Under the pieces are notes generated by a model. It was given only the letters and a program-made list of their open reading frames with translations, made no database searches and had not been told where the DNA came from. Both the position numbers and the translations under genes were made by a program. Positions 1 to 6,603 of a DNA stretch of 64,000 nt are shown piece after piece. This stretch comes from a virus. The stretch lies in the IMG/VR virus record IMGVR_UViG_3300047409_000574, positions 1 to 64,000 of that record. One strand, written 5' to 3'. Positions within the stretch are counted from its first letter, which is position 1; every line of letters starts with the position of its first letter.

Positions 1-189
1 TCTGAGGAGGCCCGCCAGGAGGCGGAGGCCGAAGCGAACGCGAAGATCGAGGCGCTCAAGGAGGAGCATGCGGCAGCGATGGCCGACCTCCATGAGAAGC
101 TGGCGAAGGCGGAGGCGGACGCGAAGAAGCCCGCCGCGAAGAAGCCCGCTTCTCGCTCGACGCCGAAGAAGGAGGAGGGCGGGGACTAG
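1..189 (+). CDS. C-terminal end of a head-region protein (partial)
   Basis: The frame is open from the first base of the window and stops at TAG 187-189, so only the last 62 residues are visible. They are rich in Ala, Lys and Glu with heptad-like spacing, so a coiled coil is likely, and end in a Lys/Pro/Ala-rich tail. It sits just upstream of an intrinsic terminator and the neck genes, where myoviruses usually keep scaffold or capsid-associated proteins. A scaffold-like or capsid-accessory role is inference from position and composition; the fold cannot be identified from this fragment. Confidence 0.7.
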   Translation, partial: SEEARQEAEAEANAKIEALKEEHAAAMADLHEKLAKAEADAKKPAAKKPASRSTPKKEEGGD

Positions 190-218
190 TCCCCGGCCGT
201 CCCTTTCCTTGCTGGGCC

Positions 219-261
219 GGGCCGAGTACCCGATGGGTCTCTGGCTCGGCCCAGTTTTGTT
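219..261 (+). terminator. Rho-independent terminator after the head gene
   Basis: An 8-bp perfect GC-rich stem (219-226 with 245-252) closes an 18-nt loop and is followed at once by AGTTTTGTT. It lies between the head gene stop at 189 and the start at 278, so it would end or attenuate head-gene transcription before the connector genes. Confidence 0.75.
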
Positions 262-277
262 AGGGGGCTGAACAGCG

Positions 278-829
278 ATGGAGCCGGTGACGGCAACCCA
301 GGTTCGTGCGTGGAGTCAGGTGCGCTTCGAGCGGTTCGGGCTGGTCGAGGACACCGATCTCCAGGAGTTCGTGAACCGGGCGACCGGCTACGTGTTCATC
401 GTGACCGGCCAGACGTACGAGTCGATGACCGACGACGTGTTCGGGATGCTGGTGCAGTCGCAGTTGCGTCAGGCGATCCAGATGCGCACCGAGCAGGTCG
501 TGTTGCAGGGCAAGCGCGGCTATGTCGGCTCGGCGGCGGAGAAGGATGTGATCCAGTCGTTCTCGGCTGGCGGCTACTCGGAGACACGCACGACGGGTGG
601 CTTCTCACGGGCGGGCGCGGCGGAGAAGTCGATCAACTCGTGGCCTGCCCTGTCGGAGCTTCTCTGGCTGCTGATGACCGACGAGCGGTTCGCATGGTGG
701 GTCGCGTTCACGTCGGGGCAGTCCGCGCCGGACTTCACGATCGAGGAGTACGACTGGCGGGGTCTCTCGACCGTGCTGGCGTTCTTCGAGCCGTGGGATG
801 GCATCTCTCCGAACCTGGTCGGCTACTGA
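278..829 (+). CDS. Head-tail connector (gp6-like) protein
   Basis: 183 residues, mostly predicted helical. It is the first gene after the head-region terminator and is followed by three genes of neck-protein size, the usual order connector - stopper - completion - terminator. The N-terminal part (ATQVRAWSQVRFERFGL, then a long helical run) resembles gp6-type head-tail adaptor proteins that ring the portal. The ATG is preceded by AGGGGG about ten bases upstream. The TGA overlaps the next ATG by one base, implying translational coupling. The exact family cannot be confirmed by eye; the neck role rests mainly on context. Confidence 0.6.
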   Translation: MEPVTATQVRAWSQVRFERFGLVEDTDLQEFVNRATGYVFIVTGQTYESMTDDVFGMLVQSQLRQAIQMRTEQVVLQGKRGYVGSAAEKDVIQSFSAGGYSETRTTGGFSRAGAAEKSINSWPALSELLWLLMTDERFAWWVAFTSGQSAPDFTIEEYDWRGLSTVLAFFEPWDGISPNLVGY

Positions 830-1257
830 TGGGGCTGGAGTCTGCGTTCGTTGACCGTGCTCGGCCGGTGCGCAAGCAGCAGGTGACCGAGGACGTGCTG
901 GGGGTGCCGACACCGGTGGCGCGGGTGGCGGGCATGACGCAGATGGCCGACGTGCCGGGCGCATGGTTCGACGCGTTCCTCCAGCTTCCGACCGGCGGGG
1001 AGGACTCGCAGGATTCCTCGCATGGCCGTCGCCGGGTGGTCAAGTCGCCGACGTTGATGTTCGACACGGTGGACGACGAGTTGGTGACGGTGAACTTGAC
1101 GCCGGAGGACAAGGTGGAGGTGGTCTCGGAGCGGTTCGGCACGGCCACCTGGGAGGTGGTCGCCGATCCGACGCCGTTGGCGACGCTCGACGAGATCATC
1201 GGGTGGAGCGTGACCGTGAAGCGGATCGCCGACCATCAAGTTTCGGACGCGGCCTGA
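829..1257 (+). CDS. Probable head closure / neck protein
   Basis: 142 residues beginning at ATG 829, which overlaps the upstream stop (TGATG). A longer in-frame extension upstream only reads through the preceding gene in another frame and is rejected. The C-terminal half has alternating hydrophobic strands (TLMFDTVDDELVTVNL, KVEVVSERFG), suggesting a small beta-rich protein such as a head-closure stopper. It sits between connector and HK97 gp10-like genes. Function is inferred from position and size. Confidence 0.55.
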   Translation: MGLESAFVDRARPVRKQQVTEDVLGVPTPVARVAGMTQMADVPGAWFDAFLQLPTGGEDSQDSSHGRRRVVKSPTLMFDTVDDELVTVNLTPEDKVEVVSERFGTATWEVVADPTPLATLDEIIGWSVTVKRIADHQVSDAA

Positions 1258-1809
1258 ATGTATTACGGCGGCCGTCTTGCACCCTTCTTCGAGCGCACCG
1301 GCGTGCACGAGCTTTGCTTGGAGATGGTCAACCACGGGGGCGAGAGGATGACGCATCTCGTGAAAATCAACACCCCTGTGGGCCACCAGCCGTTCACGGA
1401 GGACTACATCCCCGGCGCGTTGCGCGCGTCGATCACGAAGAAGCTGACGACGTTCTCGACACGCGGCGGCCGGATGGTGTACGAGTCCGGCGCGTTTACG
1501 GACGTTAGTTACGCCCCGTATGTTGAGAACGGGACTGGTCTCTACGGCGAGTACCGGCGGAAGTACCTGATCGTGCCGAAGAAGCCGGGCGGCTGGCTGT
1601 CGTGGATCGACCAGCAAACCGGGCAGCGAATCTTCGCGCGCAAGGTGATGCACCCCGGCTCGCCGGGCAGCCACATGTTCGAGTTCGGCGCGGCGATCAC
1701 CGAGCAAGAGTTCGGTATCTGGTCGCAGCGGATGGTGCAGACCTGGGCGCGCCGTCAGGAGCGCCGGGCGGCGACGCAGGTGCCGATCATGGTGACGGCC
1801 CGGCTGTGA
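1258..1809 (+). CDS. Tail completion / neck protein, HK97 gp10-like
   Basis: 183 residues. The pattern of a helical N-terminus, a strand-rich centre with YAPYVENGTGLYG, and a hydrophobic C-terminal strand is characteristic of the HK97 gp10 / neck-protein family, which joins the tail to the head-closure ring. The VENGTG segment is the typical family signature. ATG follows the previous TGA directly, and the stop overlaps a GTG start by three bases. Confidence 0.7.
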   Translation: MYYGGRLAPFFERTGVHELCLEMVNHGGERMTHLVKINTPVGHQPFTEDYIPGALRASITKKLTTFSTRGGRMVYESGAFTDVSYAPYVENGTGLYGEYRRKYLIVPKKPGGWLSWIDQQTGQRIFARKVMHPGSPGSHMFEFGAAITEQEFGIWSQRMVQTWARRQERRAATQVPIMVTARL

Positions 1810-2453
1810 CGGACACGACCTGGACGGTCTCCGGCGACGTGCCGTTCGTCAATCCGTTTGGCGAGGATGTACGGCTGCCGGAGCGCACGATCGAGGATGC
1901 GCTGCGTTCGGTGCGCAAACATCTCGCGGAGGTGCTGGTCGAGGTCGGCGGGCGCTGGCTCCAGACCGGCGACGCGGGCTGGGAGGTGCGCTACTGGGAC
2001 GACCGGGGAACGTTCGAGTTGCCGTTCGCGAGGGTGTCGGCGATCGGGCCGGACACGGTGACCGGCCCGCCGATGTACGCGGAGGTGAGTCAGCCGATGA
2101 CGATTCATCTCTACCCGCACCCGGCGGAGGACACCGAGCATGCGATCCTCCAGGCCGACCGGCTGCGCGGGGTGATCCAGACGGCGCTCCACTTCGGTGC
2201 CGCCCGCGGCCGGGCGTTGCGCATTCCGCTCTGGGATTTCGGTGAGGCCACCGGCCTGTACGACGACAGCGAGGCGCGCCGGTCGAGCGACTACCTCAAG
2301 GTTGTGGGGCTTGGAACCGAGCGGCTGATCGACCCGGAGGACGACCGGTACGCCTGGGTGGTTGTCAACTTTCGTGCCCAATGGCGGCGTGTGCCCAGCG
2401 GAGTTCCTGGGCTTCTCGTAGAATCCGTGCGCATGTCCGCGCACCCTAGGTAG
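1806..2453 (+). CDS. Putative tail terminator protein
   Basis: 215 residues from GTG 1806, which overlaps the previous TGA (GTGA). Longer in-frame versions read through the previous gene. It lies just before the tail sheath cluster, where the tail terminator that caps the tube and binds the neck is usually encoded. Sequence features are a mixed alpha/beta protein with a Pro-rich central segment (PMTIHLYPHP). No family motif is clear, so the assignment is positional. Confidence 0.45.
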   Translation: MTDTTWTVSGDVPFVNPFGEDVRLPERTIEDALRSVRKHLAEVLVEVGGRWLQTGDAGWEVRYWDDRGTFELPFARVSAIGPDTVTGPPMYAEVSQPMTIHLYPHPAEDTEHAILQADRLRGVIQTALHFGAARGRALRIPLWDFGEATGLYDDSEARRSSDYLKVVGLGTERLIDPEDDRYAWVVVNFRAQWRRVPSGVPGLLVESVRMSAHPR

Positions 2454-2468
2454 GAGGAGAGCAAAGTC

Positions 2469-2774
2469 GTGGCGAAGCCAAGCGACAGCACCGTCTCCGA
2501 CGCGGCCGACGAGGGCGCGGACGAGCAGACGGTTGTGAAGCAGGATGTTCCGCAGGCGACCCAGGATGAGGTCGCGGCGGACGAGCAGGACAAGGGCGGC
2601 ACGACGGCGTTCTCGCGCGATCGGCTGTTGCGCGACGCGCAGCCGCTACTCGGTCTCGACACGCATGTCGTGGCCGGGGCGCTGCACGCGAGCACGGAGG
2701 AGTACCTGACCATCGACGAGGCACGGGCGCTCGTTGAAACCTGGCTCACGGCTCCTGTCGGGGCCGAGAGCTAA
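2469..2774 (+). CDS. Small acidic protein upstream of tail sheath
   Basis: 101 residues from GTG 2469, chosen because AGGAGGAG lies 6-13 bases upstream. The N-terminal half is low-complexity and acidic (Asp, Glu, Gln, Ala); the C-terminal half looks folded (DTHVVAGALHAST, LTIDEARALVETWL). I do not recognise the family. Its own strong ribosome site and place between the tail terminator candidate and the sheath suggest a virion or tail-assembly protein. Confidence 0.65.
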   Translation: MAKPSDSTVSDAADEGADEQTVVKQDVPQATQDEVAADEQDKGGTTAFSRDRLLRDAQPLLGLDTHVVAGALHASTEEYLTIDEARALVETWLTAPVGAES

Positions 2775-2787
2775 GGGAGGAGAGCAG

Positions 2788-4275
2788 ATGCCTGGCTCAT
2801 TCAATCTCGCGAACCTGCCGAAGCGCGCAGGGGCGTACTTCAATTTCCTGGCGGCGTCGATCCCGTCGATCCTGCCGAGTGTCGGCGATGTGCTCGCGGT
2901 TCCGTTCGTGCACGACTGGGGGCCGACCGGCGAGGTGTCGTTCCTGGGGTCGTTCTCGGACTTCGTCGCGATCTACGGCGTGCACGATCCGAACCAGCCG
3001 GGCTACCGGGCGGTCAAGCAGGCGTTCCAGGGGCAGGGCATTCCCGGCATTCGCGGTGCTGGCGCGGTGCTCGGCTACCGCATGTCCGGGTCGGCGGGCG
3101 CGCAGGCAACTCTGTCTCTCAACAACACGACACCGGCGGCGGCGTTGCGGGTCGATGCGCTCTACAAGGGCACGCGCGGGAACAGCTTGCGGGTGTCGCT
3201 TCGCACGAACAGCAACGACGTGACCAAGAAGGACTTGGTCGTGCTCGACGGGTCGAGCGAGATCGAGTCGTGGACGTACGACCCGGCGCTTTCGACTCCG
3301 CTCGCGCGGCTTGCGGCGGACGTGAACGGCAACTCGAACTGGGTTGCGCTGACTGTCGTGATCGACACGGTCGCGCTCGCGACGGTCACGTCGGTGCCGC
3401 TCGCGGGTGGCAACGATGGTGCGACGCTGGTGGCGGGCGACTGGACGGCGATGATGGCGGGGTTCGAGCAGCAGCGGTTCGGCTACTTCGCCCCGTTCGA
3501 CCTGACCGATTCGTCGATCCTGACGGCGCTCAAGGCGTGGGGGCAGAACCTCAACACGAAGGGCAAGCGGTTCTTCGTGGTGACCGGCGGCGCGCTCGGG
3601 GAGACGGTCACGACCGCGATCACGCGTGCCCTGTCGTTCAACGATCCCGATTTCGTCACGGTCGGGGTCGGCTCGATTCGCGACAACTCGCTGCTTGACG
3701 CGAACGGCAACGCGGTGATCTTGAGCACCGCGCAGTTCGTGCCCCGGCTCGCCGGGATCATGGCGCAGCTTGGTGAGACCAGTTCGCTCTCGGGCGCGCG
3801 GGTCGCGGGGGCCGAGCTTCTCGCCGATGCGGCGACCGAGTCGGCGATCGACCTGGCGTTCGATGGCGGGGTGATCGTGCTCGGCCGGGACTCCGACCTG
3901 GATGCGCCGGTGCGGATCGAGAAGGGTCTGACGACCTGGACGAACGCCGCGGACGCCGACCGGCCGTACAAGATTTTCCGCACGCCGAAGTACGTGCGCA
4001 CGCTGCACGACCTCCAGATGGAGTTCACCGACTACATCACCTCGTTCGTGATCGGCAAGGTGCAGGTCAACTCGGCGACCCGCTCGGGCGTGGTCGGCGA
4101 GCTTTCGGCGCGGATGGCGATTCGCGAGTCGCTGGGGGCGGTGCAGAAGGCTTGGTCGGTGGGGGTCTCGACTGTCCCGCCGCCGTCCGACGATGACGAG
4201 TTCATCGCGCTCGATATCGGTCTCGGGTTCGGCCGGTCGGCCGAGCAGGTGCTCCTGTCGATCACGAGCCACTGA
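2788..4275 (+). CDS. Tail sheath protein (XkdK-like)
   Basis: 495 residues from ATG 2788, with GGGAGGAGAG upstream deciding against the longer in-frame extension. The N-terminal PKRAGAYFNF segment, the FVHDWGPTGEV region and the C-terminal insertion domain ending in IDIGLGFGRSAEQVLLSI are typical of contractile-tail sheath subunits. The sheath surrounds the tube and contracts to drive it through the envelope. The next gene is the tube, as in PBSX. This gene establishes the contractile-tail morphology. Confidence 0.92.
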   Translation: MPGSFNLANLPKRAGAYFNFLAASIPSILPSVGDVLAVPFVHDWGPTGEVSFLGSFSDFVAIYGVHDPNQPGYRAVKQAFQGQGIPGIRGAGAVLGYRMSGSAGAQATLSLNNTTPAAALRVDALYKGTRGNSLRVSLRTNSNDVTKKDLVVLDGSSEIESWTYDPALSTPLARLAADVNGNSNWVALTVVIDTVALATVTSVPLAGGNDGATLVAGDWTAMMAGFEQQRFGYFAPFDLTDSSILTALKAWGQNLNTKGKRFFVVTGGALGETVTTAITRALSFNDPDFVTVGVGSIRDNSLLDANGNAVILSTAQFVPRLAGIMAQLGETSSLSGARVAGAELLADAATESAIDLAFDGGVIVLGRDSDLDAPVRIEKGLTTWTNAADADRPYKIFRTPKYVRTLHDLQMEFTDYITSFVIGKVQVNSATRSGVVGELSARMAIRESLGAVQKAWSVGVSTVPPPSDDDEFIALDIGLGFGRSAEQVLLSITSH

Positions 4276-4296
4276 CGGTAAGGAGAGGAGGAACGT

Positions 4297-4842
4297 ATGC
4301 CATCCACTGTGAGTTCTGTGGCGCAGGACGCGCTCAACGTGTTCAGCGGCATGTACGGGTCGGTCTGGCGGGACAACATCCGGCTGGGCGAGGTGATCGA
4401 GTTCTCCGGCACCGTCGGGATCGGTCGGATCGACGTGCCGCTGGTCGGGCAGACACGGGTCGGCCACAAGCCGGGCCGGGAGACACGCGAGGGCACGATG
4501 CGCGTGCAGAAGCGGGACGCGAAGTGGGAGATGGAGATTTACAACTTCTTCTCCCAGTCGCTCGACGACCGCCGGGCGAGCCGCGACGCGGGCGCTCCGA
4601 GCTTGCGACCGTTCTCGCTGATCTGCGAGTACGACGACCCGGATGCGCTCGGCCGGGAGCGCTGGCAGTTCGACGGCTGCCTGATCTGGAACCTGCCGTT
4701 GGGCATGTCGATCGCGGACGACCAGGTCGAGCGGGACTACACGATCACCTGGGAGAGCGAGCGCCCGCTGGAGGTGTTCGAGAAGGTCGTCGGGCCGGGC
4801 GGGGTGGCCGCGCCACGCTGGATCGTGGGGCCGACGCCGTAG
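4297..4842 (+). CDS. Tail tube protein (XkdM-like)
   Basis: 181 residues directly after the sheath with AGGAGAGGAGG upstream. The sequence WRDNIRLGEVIEFSGTVGIGR followed by GQTRVGHKPG, EGTMRVQKRD and DYTITWES matches the XkdM/DUF2001 family of inner-tube proteins of PBSX-like tails. It would stack as hexameric rings inside the sheath along the tape measure. The TAG overlaps the next GTG by one base. Confidence 0.9.
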   Translation: MPSTVSSVAQDALNVFSGMYGSVWRDNIRLGEVIEFSGTVGIGRIDVPLVGQTRVGHKPGRETREGTMRVQKRDAKWEMEIYNFFSQSLDDRRASRDAGAPSLRPFSLICEYDDPDALGRERWQFDGCLIWNLPLGMSIADDQVERDYTITWESERPLEVFEKVVGPGGVAAPRWIVGPTP

Positions 4843-5156
4843 TGCCAGCGACGGATCATGAAAGAGTCCTTGTCAAATTCCGTGCGTACATCGCGGCGAA
4901 GTCGTCGCACGGTCGCGACAAGCTCCTTCAACGTCTTGCGGAGATCGAGGAGGAGTGCATGATCCCGGAGGATCAGTCCGGGTTCGATGAGACACCGTTG
5001 TGGCCGCGTGGCCGAGGGCTGCACGTGACGCCCCACGAGGTCACACCGGAGTCCGCACGGCCTGTCGGTGGCGGGGACATTCCGCCGCCTGCACCACCGC
5101 ACCACCCATTCACGGAGCACGACACGGCCTCTCACGCTACGCGCGCGACTGCTTGA
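4842..5156 (+). CDS. Small protein between tail tube and assembly chaperone
   Basis: 104 residues from GTG 4842 (TAGTG overlap with the tube gene). The N-terminal half is predicted helical and charged (VKFRAYIAAKSSHGRDKLLQRLAEIEEEC); the C-terminal half is rich in Pro and His and likely disordered. Not recognised. Conservation of its slot between tube and chaperone genes suggests a tail-related role, but nothing in the sequence proves it. Confidence 0.5.
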   Translation: MPATDHERVLVKFRAYIAAKSSHGRDKLLQRLAEIEEECMIPEDQSGFDETPLWPRGRGLHVTPHEVTPESARPVGGGDIPPPAPPHHPFTEHDTASHATRATA

Positions 5157-5193
5157 TCGCTCTCCACCCACTCACTCTCGGAAGGAGAGAGCG

Positions 5194-5877
5194 ATGGCAA
5201 GTACCGAAGAAACCCGGCCGCCTGACCCGGAGGTCAACCCGGCGGCTCGTGAGCAGCTAGACGCTGCGCAGGAGGGGCGGCTTGCCCAGCCCCCGTCGAT
5301 CGAGTCGCTGCACAAGCCGGGGCCGGAGTTCGATGCACGAGGGCCGGAGAAGGCGGTCGAGCGGGCTTCGCTGAGTGTTCAGTCGGCCCGCACGATGAAG
5401 GACGACCAGAAGCTCGACGCGATGGAGTTCCTGCTCGGCGACGGGGAGGACTTCGACTACGAGGACTTCTTCGAGGTGTTGGAGATCAACGTGGGTTCCG
5501 ACACGTCACCGAAGCTGATCGAGTGGACGATCAAGCCGCTCGACGGGGAGACGTTCCAGACGTTGCGCAACCGGGCGATGGGCAACCGGGATGCGCGCCG
5601 TTCCGGCTCGGGTGAACTCGACGTGACTTCGTTCAACCTGATGATGGTGGCGGCGGCGACGGTGAACCCCGACCTGGCGGCGGTCGTTCAGGCGAAGGGT
5701 CTCCAGTCGGCTGACCCGTTGCACGGCCCGATGCAGGTGATCGCCAACCGGTTCGCGCATAAGCCGGGCCTGGTCGATCAGATCGGCGGCCGGGTGATGT
5801 TGCTGTCGGGTTACGACGAGGGTGACGTGAAGCGGTCGGTGCCGACCATGACCCAGATGAGGGCAGCGGGAAACTAG
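5194..5877 (+). CDS. Tail assembly chaperone, zero-frame product (XkdN/gpG-like)
   Basis: 227 residues from ATG 5194, with GGAAGGAGAGAG upstream. The N-terminal 60 residues are acidic and Pro-rich; the rest is helical (FLLGDGEDFDYEDFFEVLEIN). It lies between tail tube and tape measure, the position of lambda gpG/gpGT and XkdN, chaperones that coat the tape measure before tube polymerisation and are absent from the virion. The last codons before the TAG are GCG GGA AAC, forming the slippery heptamer G GGA AAC at 5868-5874. Confidence 0.75.
   Translation: MASTEETRPPDPEVNPAAREQLDAAQEGRLAQPPSIESLHKPGPEFDARGPEKAVERASLSVQSARTMKDDQKLDAMEFLLGDGEDFDYEDFFEVLEINVGSDTSPKLIEWTIKPLDGETFQTLRNRAMGNRDARRSGSGELDVTSFNLMMVAAATVNPDLAAVVQAKGLQSADPLHGPMQVIANRFAHKPGLVDQIGGRVMLLSGYDEGDVKRSVPTMTQMRAAGN
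5868..5874 (+). promoter_or_regulatory. Programmed -1 ribosomal frameshift site GGGAAAC
   Basis: The heptamer reads G GGA AAC in the zero frame of the chaperone gene, immediately before its TAG. It fits X XXY YYZ and is one base different from the GGGAAAG used by lambda G/T. The -1 frame is open from 5826 to the stop at 6083. Confidence 0.75.
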
Positions 5878-6083
5878 CTCGATCAGGCGGGGAGATGCGG
5901 CTTCTCTACCTCGCCTGGCGACATGGGGGACACGATCCGTACCGACTCTACAACGCGCTCGACGAGAACTACGTGCCGATGGATGGCGGGGAGCCTCGCC
6001 CCCCTCGCCATCCCGATCGGTTGCGCGCTGTGATCTACGGCTTCGCCGAGACGGCGTCGATCGAGGAGGCCAAGCGAGGATGA
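5874..6083 (+). CDS. Tail assembly chaperone, -1 frameshift extension (gpT-like)
   Basis: A 69-residue extension read after slippage at 5868-5874, giving a fusion of about 296 residues with the upstream gene. It contains LLYLAWRHGGHDPYRLYNAL and ends in EEAKRG. An internal ATG at 5895 has GGCGGGGAG close by but with poor spacing, so frameshifting rather than independent initiation is favoured. The ratio of short to long chaperone normally matters for tail assembly. The tape measure would be the binding partner. Confidence 0.7.
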   Translation, partial: LARSGGEMRLLYLAWRHGGHDPYRLYNALDENYVPMDGGEPRPPRHPDRLRAVIYGFAETASIEEAKRG

Positions 6084-6556
6084 GCGCGGTGTATGCCACG
6101 CACGAGGCGAGAGGCGTGAGACTCGCTGATCTGGAACTCGCGCGCAAGCTCGACGTAGGTGATGCCACCAGTGGCGTGTCGCGTACGGATCGCCGCCACC
6201 GTAGCGTCGCTCAGTCGAGCAAAGGGGTGCTGCTCGCCGCTCGCGTGGTGCAGCAGCCCCCTGTCGATTGCGTCGCGGACGTTCTTCGAGTGGGTGCCGA
6301 GTTCCAGATGGTCGTAGCGCGCACACGGTTTGTTGTCGCACTTGTGGAGCACGTACAACCTGCCGGGCACGGGGCCGAACTCGATTACCCAGGCGAGCCG
6401 GTGGGCGAGGTACACGACGCCCTTGTGGCAGAAGCGCCCGTAGCCGTTCGGCTGGAGTGGCCCGAGCCACGGCCAGCATGCGTCGCCCGGCGCGGAGCGA
6501 TCTACCGAGGCGTCGAAGCGGTCGAGCACGTAGGAGTCCAGCACGTAGTCGGCCAT
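6035..6556 (-). CDS. HNH homing endonuclease, inverted relative to tail genes
   Basis: 173 residues on the minus strand, start ATG at 6556. Residues 27-100 carry the HNH core: CWPWLG, GYGRFC, YLAHRLAW, LHKCDNKPCARYDHLELGT, NVRDA. The C-terminus has a homeodomain-like HTH (LSDATVAAIRTRHA, VELAREFQISESHASRLVRG). This architecture is shared with the genes at 23906 and 44748. It overlaps the end of the chaperone frameshift product by 49 bases on the opposite strand and sits in the gap before the tape measure. It would cut an endonuclease-free allele and copy itself. It is the only free-standing minus-strand gene seen. Confidence 0.85.
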   Translation of the reverse strand: MADYVLDSYVLDRFDASVDRSAPGDACWPWLGPLQPNGYGRFCHKGVVYLAHRLAWVIEFGPVPGRLYVLHKCDNKPCARYDHLELGTHSKNVRDAIDRGLLHHASGEQHPFARLSDATVAAIRTRHATGGITYVELAREFQISESHASRLVRGIHRAHPRLASSIDAVSAKP

Positions 6557-6584
6557 CGGTGCGAGCCTAACCCAAACAGAGGAA

Positions 6585-6603
6585 GGTAGCAAACTCCGTT
6601 GGC
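6585..6603 (-). promoter_or_regulatory. GTTTGCTAC element overlapping the tape-measure start
   Basis: On the minus strand this reads GCCAACGGAGTTTGCTACC, 18 of 19 identical to the copies at 36688 and 40507. It lies upstream of the minus-strand HNH gene in the same relative orientation as the plus-strand copies to their genes. It also overlaps the TTG start codon of the tape measure. Possible operator or stoperator; function inferred only. Confidence 0.5.

Noticed and set aside
2797-4467. Minus-strand open frame opposite the tail sheath
   Set aside because: Composition of a shadow frame; the sheath on the plus strand is well supported.
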